Source: an uncultured Christensenella sp. (GTDB lineage: Bacteria > Bacillota > Clostridia > Christensenellales > Pumilibacteraceae). Taken from it: a DNA stretch of 29,278 nucleotides. Positions 23,866 through 29,278 of the stretch are shown here, in pieces (the first letter of the stretch is position 1; each line of letters begins with the position of its first letter). The DNA lies in the NCBI GenBank assembly GCA_910577945.1, contig CAJTNI010000022.1, positions 1-29,278 of the forward strand, given 5' to 3'. The position numbers and the translations under genes were made by a program. The notes beneath the pieces were generated by a model. The model did no database searches. It saw only the letters and a program-made list of their open reading frames with translations, and was not told the DNA's origin.

Positions 23866-26800
23866 TCACCGCCCCGAACTGCCGCTACCGCCGCTACCGC
23901 TCGGCTTACCGTTATTCTTTTTTGTGTTCTTTCCGTTCCGAGTCGAGAACGCCGACGGGTCATATCGTTTAGATAAAGTCGAACATGCTTTTTCGGCAGT
24001 GCGGCGAGCATAAGCGTCGCCTTTTTGCGGTCGGTACAGTCCGCTCGAACGAAAACATCGCTCGACCTGTGCCGCGTCGCCGCCGCTGAAAAATGCGAGC
24101 ATATTACACAGCTTAAAGTCGCTCACCGAGTGATCGCCGCAAAGGTTTTCCCCGCGCATTAGCGCGTCGAACTCGTAACCGACTTTACTGCTGCGTATCT
24201 TGTCGATTAGGGCGTTATCGTCCATGCCGAGCGGCATGCTCGGCGCGACGTAAGACTGCACTTTTGCGAGCTTGCTTTTGAGTATACTGTTAAGCTCCGC
24301 GCTCGGCGGGTTTATTTCTTTCGGCGCATTGCCGTAAAGATTGCCCGTCATTGACATAAACCGCGCGCTGTCGTATGTTTCGAGATCGAGTTCGATATTC
24401 CTATTCTGATACCCGTCGGGGCGGTTGCCTGCGTAAAAGATATGTAAGCCGCGACCCGACACCGACTTTTCAATGTACGTGCCTTGCGCCGCGTCAATGA
24501 ACTGTTGCGCAAGCGCGCTCGGCTTGCCGTTCTCGTCAAGGTGGTGGTCGAGATCGATACACGTCATGCCGCTACCGCTCATCGCAAAAGCAAGCCCGTC
24601 GAGCTTGTAGTGCCTGGCAAACGCTACGGCTTTGTCGAACGTCGCCCACGTTGTCGGGTCGTCCGACTTTGCCCATTTGAGATACTTAACGTCTGACGCG
24701 CCCTTGTTGGGCGATAGCAATATCTTTTTGATTTTGCCGTCTACCTGTTCGGTGCGGAACGCGACCCAATTCAGCAAGGCTTTCATCGTGTCGGGTATGT
24801 TGTCAAGGTTTGTCTTGAACTTGTACGGCTCTTGCGGCGGGGCAGGCGGTGTAGCCGTATTGTTTTCTTTTTGTGTTTTTCCTGCTTGTTTGCCGTAAAG
24901 CCGCGCGTAAGTCTGCCCGATACGTTCGACCGTTTTTGCTATGTCGTCGCGTTTATAGCTCCCGTAAAACACGCCTTGCGTATCGAGCATGGATTTAATC
25001 TTACCGTCAAGCTCGATAGACTGTTTTTCGTCATGCACGCGCCCTTCCGTTTGGAACGTCGCGTCTTTCGGACGGGTCATAAGCATATTGAAATTGTCAA
25101 AGCTGTCGTAATAGCTGCGTATCTGCTTTGCGTACTCGTCATCAATTTTGCCGTCGCCGTATACAAGCCCCAACAGTACAGGGCTGTCGGTGACGATTAC
25201 GTCCGTGCTTGTGCGTATACGGTCGAAACGTCGATACTGCTCATCGGTAACGTGCTTTTGGTCGTTGAGTTCGGCGGTGCGGTTTTCGAGTACAAGCTCT
25301 TTGGCGTACTCGCTCACATATTCGACGTTGTAGCCCGCTTTCTTTAATGCGGCTGTAAGTTCGAGAGCGGCGGTGGTTTTGCCACACGACGGTCCTGCGT
25401 AAAAATTGACCATGAGCGGCTTTTTATGCTGTTCGGTCGGCGCGTCAACTGTATCAACATTTCCCGAAATGTTGCCAATGGTAAAGCTGTGCGCACGCGA
25501 GCGGTCGTACTTGACGCTGAACGACGTGTTCGAGCGTTCGACGTCGCCAAGCATTTCAAGTCCTTTCCAAAAGTCTTTGCTTGTAGGGCGGTCTGCTCCG
25601 AAATCTATGATTTCGTGCATTTCGCTCGCTTTGTCGTTCCAACCGTCGAGAAAATCACGGAACAGCGCGGCTTCGGCTTCCGTCATACGAAGCTGCACCG
25701 TCTGCGTTGCGCGCGTTCCGCTTATCGGCGGCGTGCGCTCGGTAACGTCGTCTGCAAAGTCTTTCGGAAAATCTTGTCGGGCGACGCGTTCTTGCCGCTC
25801 TCTGCGTGTTTCTGCGCTTTCCGAGTGTTCAATCCATGCGTCGTATACGGATTTATACGATACGTCGAGAACGTCGGCGAGTTTACCGAACACGCGTTTA
25901 CGCATTACGCTGTCGTCGTTGCCGAGTTCGGAATAAACGTCTTTGCCGCTCATCAGCGCGTCGCGCACTGTTCCGAACGTAGCTTTCTCATTAAGCGAGC
26001 TTGCAAGCTCATCGGTCGGGTATTGCCGAGAATACCATTCTTTAACGCTCGATTGTAAACTTTCTTTTTGTGTTTTCTCTTGCGGCTGTGCCGTTCTCTC
26101 GCGTTGCCGCTCGCGATCGCAAATGTAATCGGTCGCCTTTGACGCGTCGAACGCCGCGTCTATAAGCGTCTGCGGGTCGTCGCGTATGTCTTTCGCCCAA
26201 CTGCGCACGTACTCCGCGCTGTTCTCTATAACTCGCTCGGAATGGTCGAGTCCAAGCTCGGCGGCTATAAGCACGCTCGACAATTCCGCAACAAGTTCTT
26301 CACGCGCGTATGCCTTGCTTCCGAACGCTCCGCTCTTGCGGTCGAGCCGTGAATTATGCCCCGTACTGTGCGCCATTTCGTGCAGTGCCGTATTGTAAAA
26401 GAACTCGTCCGACTTGAACGCTGCGCGTTCGGTTAAGTGGATTTCATCGGACGACGGGCTATAATAGTTTCGACCGTTGCCGTCGTACCGAATAGGGCAT
26501 TGGCTGTCTTCGATAACGCGCTCGATACGCTCGTTACGCGCCGACACGTCGGCGGGAGTGAGTTCGGGCGCATGGTACGGCTCTATGCCCACAACGTCGC
26601 CTGCGTTAAATACATAGTAGCCGCGAGCGAACGACTGCAAGTTTTTCCGCTTGAACTCTTGCCGCTCGGTGAACGTCATGTCCTTGATTTCTTCAAGGAT
26701 CGCGGGCATATCCGCGTCTTTGCCCGTGCGTTTATCTATCGTCTTGTACAGTTCGATAGGCACGCCTTTCGCACCTTTTTTAACAGTATAGCCGTTATCT

Positions 26801-27027
26801 TTGGCTTGATTGAACGTAATCCAACGCGGATCTTGCTTGAACGCAAGCATGAGATTTAATGCGTTCATGCCGCGATACCGCGCGCCGCTCACTGCGTTGT
26901 ATGGCATGGCGGCAATGCCTTGCATACCGTTGTCCCATGGCATTGCGCCCGCGTCGAGCCGCGACAGCACGCGGTCTACAAGAGCTTGCCGCGCTTTGCT
27001 TAATTGCTTGCTTTCTTCACTCATCAT
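23866..27027 (-). CDS. Polyvalent protein: ArdC-like, metallopeptidase, P-loop kinase, primase-polymerase
   Basis: 1053 aa. Domains in order: ArdC-type ssDNA-binding domain (about 8-150); zincin metallopeptidase with HEMAHSTGH (H216, E217, H220, H224; to about 300); a helical linker part (325-410); P-loop nucleotide kinase-like domain with AGPSCGKTT (544-552) and TDSPVLLG; archaeo-eukaryotic primase-polymerase with CIDLDHHLD (D825, D827) and SGRGLHIFY (H862); and an NrS-1-polymerase-like helical domain (about 935-1025). The junctions carry KTQKE linkers (318-322, 717-721), and the tail is Gly/Ser-rich. Such multi-domain proteins of phages and conjugative elements are thought to enter or act in recipients, against restriction and for strand synthesis. 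Starts at ATG 27027 or 27024, overlapping the preceding small gene; the ribosome binding site is weak (GGTGA), so coupling is likely. Confidence 0.88.
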   Translation of the reverse strand: MMSEESKQLSKARQALVDRVLSRLDAGAMPWDNGMQGIAAMPYNAVSGARYRGMNALNLMLAFKQDPRWITFNQAKDNGYTVKKGAKGVPIELYKTIDKRTGKDADMPAILEEIKDMTFTERQEFKRKNLQSFARGYYVFNAGDVVGIEPYHAPELTPADVSARNERIERVIEDSQCPIRYDGNGRNYYSPSSDEIHLTERAAFKSDEFFYNTALHEMAHSTGHNSRLDRKSGAFGSKAYAREELVAELSSVLIAAELGLDHSERVIENSAEYVRSWAKDIRDDPQTLIDAAFDASKATDYICDRERQRERTAQPQEKTQKESLQSSVKEWYSRQYPTDELASSLNEKATFGTVRDALMSGKDVYSELGNDDSVMRKRVFGKLADVLDVSYKSVYDAWIEHSESAETRRERQERVARQDFPKDFADDVTERTPPISGTRATQTVQLRMTEAEAALFRDFLDGWNDKASEMHEIIDFGADRPTSKDFWKGLEMLGDVERSNTSFSVKYDRSRAHSFTIGNISGNVDTVDAPTEQHKKPLMVNFYAGPSCGKTTAALELTAALKKAGYNVEYVSEYAKELVLENRTAELNDQKHVTDEQYRRFDRIRTSTDVIVTDSPVLLGLVYGDGKIDDEYAKQIRSYYDSFDNFNMLMTRPKDATFQTEGRVHDEKQSIELDGKIKSMLDTQGVFYGSYKRDDIAKTVERIGQTYARLYGKQAGKTQKENNTATPPAPPQEPYKFKTNLDNIPDTMKALLNWVAFRTEQVDGKIKKILLSPNKGASDVKYLKWAKSDDPTTWATFDKAVAFARHYKLDGLAFAMSGSGMTCIDLDHHLDENGKPSALAQQFIDAAQGTYIEKSVSGRGLHIFYAGNRPDGYQNRNIELDLETYDSARFMSMTGNLYGNAPKEINPPSAELNSILKSKLAKVQSYVAPSMPLGMDDNALIDKIRSSKVGYEFDALMRGENLCGDHSVSDFKLCNMLAFFSGGDAAQVERCFRSSGLYRPQKGDAYARRTAEKACSTLSKRYDPSAFSTRNGKNTKKNNGKPSGSGGSGSSGR

Positions 27028-27160
27028 CGTTCACCGTAAATTCGTCGATAGGCTTGCCGTATGTGCCGTCGTCGGCGTTGGCGATTATATCGTCAAGCGA
27101 GATTTGTCCGTCGAGCATGGGCAACTCGTCGGGTATGTCTTTCTTTTTTGTGTCTTTCAT
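27017..27160 (-). CDS. Small acidic protein (47 aa)
   Basis: MKDTKKKDIPDELPMLDG at the start, ending VNDDE. AAAGGAG lies seven bases before ATG at 27160; the ATG overlaps the stop of the preceding gene (ATGA) and the end overlaps the polyvalent gene by 11 bases. This double coupling supports a real gene. The KDTKKK start is another form of the recurring CACAAAA motif. No family recognised. Confidence 0.7.
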   Translation of the reverse strand: MKDTKKKDIPDELPMLDGQISLDDIIANADDGTYGKPIDEFTVNDDE

Positions 27161-27342
27161 CGTCCTGCTCCTTTGTCGCGCTCTCGCGACGGTGTACCGT
27201 TCTCGATAAGCTCGGCAACGGCTTGAATTTCTTTCGGTTCGTATGCGGCGAGTATGCCGTACAGCTCGGCATACAGCTTGTCCAAGCGTTCGGGCGTAAG
27301 CCCATGCTTGGCGGCTGTCGTTTCTAAGTTTTCGTTACTCAT
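27157..27342 (-). CDS. Small unknown protein (61 aa)
   Basis: Mostly helical: LTPERLDKLYAELYGILAAYEPKEIQAVAELIENG. AGGAG lies seven bases before ATG at 27342, and the TGA overlaps the next ATG. No family recognised. Confidence 0.75.
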   Translation of the reverse strand: MSNENLETTAAKHGLTPERLDKLYAELYGILAAYEPKEIQAVAELIENGTPSRERDKGAGR

Positions 27343-27361
27343 TTGATAACTCCTATTTGCG

Positions 27362-27523
27362 TTATTTAATTTCTAAAATTACAAACTCGTTTTTGCCCGA
27401 CGCAGATTTTATGCCATTTTGCTTAATGTATTTGGCAAATCTTGTTGCCGCTTGTTGTTCTGTATTTGCATACACCGTCCAATTAAGCGGTTCAGCATAA
27501 AAACCGCATAAAAACTTTCTCAT
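27362..27523 (-). CDS. Small unknown protein (53 aa)
   Basis: MRKFLCGFYAEPLNWTVY at the start and NEFVILEIK at the end, with a helix EQQAATRFAKYIKQNG between; probably a compact alpha/beta fold. AAAAAGGAG lies before ATG at 27523. It is 21 bp from the gene before it and 19 bp from the next, in the same direction. No family recognised. Confidence 0.75.
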   Translation of the reverse strand: MRKFLCGFYAEPLNWTVYANTEQQAATRFAKYIKQNGIKSASGKNEFVILEIK

Positions 27524-27544
27524 GATTTTACTCCTTTTTATGTT

Positions 27545-27991
27545 TTATTTAACAATATTGTGTCGGCTTATATAGTTGTCAGTTGTTGTAATATAATCAT
27601 ATATGTTTGTGAAAATCGATATTATCATTGTTATTGGCGAGAATAAAAGACCGAGCACAAGCAGAGTTCTGTCCAAAACCGAAGAACCAAGCGCCTCTAA
27701 GCTTTCTTCACATAACTTACAGTTCTCAATGCTTTCACCAAAATGTTTTTTGCACCATTTAACTTTGCCTTTATAGACTAGATATTTAGTGCGTTCATCT
27801 TTTTTTATTGTTTTGAAATAATGGTTGCTACACCGCTTATATGTCCGATTTACTTTTCTAATGGCTTTAAGCTGTTCGGATCTTTCTTTTCTTGCGCGCT
27901 TTTTGTTCATACGCTTGCAAAAAGCAAGGTTACGCTTACAGCAACGATACTCACGATTGATTTCTCGCATTTCTTTTTGTGCATTTCTCAT
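27545..27991 (-). CDS. Unknown basic protein with a C-terminal membrane segment
   Basis: 148 aa. The first 90 residues are strongly basic and Cys-rich (REYRCCKRNLAFCKRMNKK, CKLCEE). A hydrophobic stretch (about 108-135, LLVLGLLFSPITMIISIF) suggests a membrane anchor. The ribosome binding site is weak (AAAGGCGG), so translation may depend on the preceding gene, whose TAA lies two bases before this ATG. AT-rich compared with the core. Not recognised. Confidence 0.65.
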   Translation of the reverse strand: MRNAQKEMREINREYRCCKRNLAFCKRMNKKRARKERSEQLKAIRKVNRTYKRCSNHYFKTIKKDERTKYLVYKGKVKWCKKHFGESIENCKLCEESLEALGSSVLDRTLLVLGLLFSPITMIISIFTNIYDYITTTDNYISRHNIVK

Positions 27992-27993
27992 GG

Positions 27994-28782
27994 TTACGCC
28001 GCCTTTGAATAACGACTATTGAGTTCAGTGCGCAGCTCTGTATCAAGCTCGGCAATCTCGGCGTTGATTTTATTCAAACGTGCTTCCAATGAATTTTTAG
28101 CGATTATCGCCGCGTCGTTCACGTCTGCAAATTCGGGAATATTCAGTTTGAACTTTAATTCAAAACTTACACGCTCTAAATCGCGCAAAGCACAATAAAT
28201 CTCGGTGTGCCGTTTGTCAAGCTCTCGTAATTTCTTTTTGTGCTCTTTTATAATGTTATCGACAGCGACGGTATCGGAAGCGGGGAAATGACATAGTATC
28301 TCAACGCCATTAGTATCGATACGCCGACGTTGTTTCAATTCGTCGCTTAAAAACCAGCAACCGTCTACCATTCCGACCATGTATTTCTTTTCGATAACGT
28401 CCGACGCGTCGCGTCTGCCGTTATTCAGATAAATCGATACAAACGCAACGGCATGCTTGTACTCATTGCCGTATATGCCGTTAAGCTCGGTGGGCGTGAA
28501 CTTGTACTGTTTGTAGCGTTTGCCGTCTTCGCGGTTCTCCGTGCGCTTTACGACAATAGGCAAGTCGTCCGACGATACATATACGCTATACCAATCGCCT
28601 AATTTTTGCACGGTGTCAAATCTGCCGAAATCGCTTGTAACGGTAAAAGTGTAGCCGTCGTACTGTGCGTCACTCAATCCGAAAACGTAATGCTCGACGT
28701 TAGGACGGTATACGCCGCCATAGCCGAACGCCGTATCTTGATATTGCCGTACAAGACATTCTTTCGGAATTTTCAAGTACAT
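27994..28782 (-). CDS. Unknown protein with C-terminal coiled coil
   Basis: 262 aa, the first gene of the long operon. An N-terminal mixed region with many aromatic residues (YGGVYRPNVEHYVFG) is followed by a coiled coil from about residue 170 to 255. ATG at 28782 has AAAGGAG seven bases ahead and is preferred to the ATG at 28842, which lies in the terminator stem. The first-gene position makes it a candidate early or regulatory protein, but no known domain is seen. Confidence 0.72.
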   Translation of the reverse strand: MYLKIPKECLVRQYQDTAFGYGGVYRPNVEHYVFGLSDAQYDGYTFTVTSDFGRFDTVQKLGDWYSVYVSSDDLPIVVKRTENREDGKRYKQYKFTPTELNGIYGNEYKHAVAFVSIYLNNGRRDASDVIEKKYMVGMVDGCWFLSDELKQRRRIDTNGVEILCHFPASDTVAVDNIIKEHKKKLRELDKRHTEIYCALRDLERVSFELKFKLNIPEFADVNDAAIIAKNSLEARLNKINAEIAELDTELRTELNSRYSKAA

Positions 28783-28834
28783 ATTTAAGCTCCTTTCGAG
28801 TGTTTTCTCGGTAGAGCTTTTTGCAAAATGCAAA

Positions 28835-28868
28835 AAGCCCATTGGTAATTGTCGTTACCAATGAGCTT
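28835..28868 (-). terminator. Terminator/attenuator ahead of the first operon gene
   Basis: A 14-bp stem with one T·G pair (28835-28848 with 28855-28868), loop of six, then TTTTT on the minus strand. The T run is also part of another perfect stem, GCTTTTTGCA/TGCAAAAAGC (28816-28838), so two folds compete. Confidence 0.75.
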
Positions 28869-28887
28869 TGAAATTTCCTTAAAAAGA

Positions 28888-28922
28888 AAATCCCGTGTCG
28901 TCTGGATCCCGACACGGGATTT
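28888..28922 (-). terminator. ICE-borne terminator behind tRNA-Ser
   Basis: A perfect 13-bp stem (28888-28900 with 28910-28922), a nine-base loop, followed on the minus strand by TTCTTTTT. It replaces the host terminator displaced to 2485-2524 and keeps tRNA transcription from entering the ICE. Confidence 0.88.
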
Positions 28923-28928
28923 AACTTG

Positions 28929-28957
28929 TTGACACCCGTCGTTACTGACGTTATTAC
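28929..28957 (+). promoter_or_regulatory. Possible outward promoter at the right end
   Basis: TTGACA (28929-28934), 17 bp, TATTAC (28952-28957) on the plus strand. It would read into the tRNA in antisense when integrated, and across attP toward int in antisense in the circle. The -10 matches only four of six bases. Confidence 0.35.
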
Positions 28958-28961
28958 GGTG

Positions 28962-29021
28962 TTGGCGGAGCGGGTGGGATTCGAACCCACGAGCCCTTGC
29001 GGGCTACCTGATTTCGAGTCA
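28962..29021 (-). repeat. attR: 60-bp direct repeat inside tRNA-Ser
   Basis: Identical to 2528-2587. Here it is continuous with the 5' half of the tRNA, so the ICE supplies the 3' part and the tRNA stays complete. Confidence 0.95.
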
Positions 29022-29051
29022 GGCCCGTTATGACCACTTCGATACCGCTCC
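28963..29051 (-). tRNA. tRNA-Ser(CGA)
   Basis: 89 bases, class II. Acceptor stem GGAGCGG/CCGCTCC, discriminator G and encoded CCA; anticodon arm CCTGA-CTCGAAA-TCAGG with anticodon CGA (reads UCG); long variable arm GCCCGCAAGGGC; T arm with GGTTCGAATCC. It is the insertion target of the ICE and remains intact. Confidence 0.96.
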
Positions 29052-29099
29052 ATGATTCGATTGTGTCGGCGTTGCGAGAATATCGCACAGCGCTTGTAT

Positions 29100-29129
29100 A
29101 TTCTAGCAAAGTATTGCGGTGGTTGTCAA
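29100..29129 (-). promoter_or_regulatory. Promoter of tRNA-Ser
   Basis: On the minus strand TTGACA (29124-29129), 18 bp, TAGAAT (29100-29105), about 50 bp ahead of the tRNA 5' end. It lies in host DNA. Confidence 0.85.
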
Positions 29130-29234
29130 GTTATTTTTATCTATTTGATAATAGTTAATCAAAGTTTGGTCGATTTAATTTATCGGTAACAAAAAAGCGA
29201 GATACAGTGTCCAAATAGTATGAGAAAGGAAAGT

Positions 29235-29278
29235 ATGACAATGGAAACAATAGGCAGCGCGGAAGAGCGGATAGCGGC
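29235..29278 (+). CDS. Start of a host gene, cut by the window end
   Basis: AGAAAGGA precedes ATG at 29235; the visible part reads MTMETIGSAEERIA. Too short to name. It diverges from the tRNA gene. Confidence 0.5.
   Translation, partial: MTMETIGSAEERIA

Larger units (their letters stand above)
2588..29021. mobile_element. Integrative and conjugative element in tRNA-Ser(CGA)
   Basis: A unit of 26,434 bp is bounded by the perfect 60-bp tRNA-Ser repeat; the exact crossover inside the repeat cannot be fixed. It contains a tyrosine integrase at the left end, relaxase, accessory protein, VirD4, VirB4, VirB6, a pilin-like protein, SSB and a primase-polymerase, which is a complete conjugation gene set apart from VirB1- and VirB8-like genes. 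Nearly all genes read on the minus strand. Core genes look clearly richer in GC than the left flank, consistent with transfer. Confidence 0.93.

Noticed and set aside
4676..27027. Many long plus-strand frames opposite the large minus-strand genes.
   Set aside because: They mirror the codon pattern of real genes on the other strand and lack ribosome binding sites and recognisable domains.

Overview
The window holds one complete integrative and conjugative element (ICE) of about 26.4 kb, inserted in the 3' end of a tRNA-Ser(CGA) gene, with host DNA or an older insertion on both sides. The organism looks like a Bacillota/Clostridia-type bacterium, probably uncultured. Reasons: near-consensus TTGACA/TATAAT promoters, strong AAAGGAG ribosome binding sites, CCA encoded in the tRNA, a MobL-type relaxase and a Gram-positive style type IV secretion system (T4SS). 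No species can be named from the sequence.

Layout. (1) 1-2527, left flank: a large serine recombinase gene between structured inverted repeats (51-239 and 1789-1912), then an AT-rich HEPN-like gene broken by one in-frame TAA, then a terminator that looks like the original terminator of the tRNA-Ser gene. (2) 2528-2587 and 28962-29021: a perfect 60-bp direct repeat, the 3' part of tRNA-Ser, marking the two ends of the ICE. The complete tRNA is at the right end. (3) 2697-3569: tyrosine integrase next to the left end, with its own promoter. (4) 3777-28782: a nearly continuous series of genes on the minus strand, many coupled by ATGA, TTGA or TAATG overlaps. (5) 28800-28960: two terminators just inside the right end, downstream of the tRNA.

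In transcription order (right to left) the ICE encodes: five small or unknown leading genes; a 1053-aa polyvalent protein (ArdC-like ssDNA-binding domain, zincin metallopeptidase, P-loop kinase-like domain, NrS-1-type primase-polymerase); a Cys/His papain-like protein; SSB; a 420-bp intergenic region with a large imperfect palindrome and AACAAT repeats (candidate oriT/control region); a relaxosome accessory protein; a MobL relaxase; VirD4 coupling protein; a 1759-aa surface protein with about 15 Ig-like repeats; a VirB2-like pilin; a 78-aa protein; an orphan beta-class DNA methyltransferase; a Cys-rich small protein; VirB6; a duplicated-HTH replication-initiator-like protein; a PrgI-VirB4 fusion ATPase; and a VapD-like ribonuclease with a possible VapD-fold partner. 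One gene in the ICE, a small lipoprotein, runs the other way from its own strong promoter beside virB6, a position resembling that of entry-exclusion lipoproteins.

How it works together (inference): integrase excises the circle; MobL with its accessory protein nicks oriT; VirD4 passes the complex to the VirB2/PrgI-VirB4/VirB6 channel; the Ig-repeat protein probably mates cells; SSB, ArdC domain, methyltransferase and primase-polymerase protect and convert the incoming single strand. No recognisable peptidoglycan hydrolase or VirB8 is present.

The most unusual signals are a short motif (AATAACACAAAAAGRR) scattered at gene ends, ribosome binding sites and protein linkers throughout the ICE, at four places next to a GC-rich hairpin; the palindrome/repeat region at 22.6-22.7 kb; iteron-like 22-bp spaced repeats beside the Rep-like gene; and the domain make-up of the polyvalent protein.
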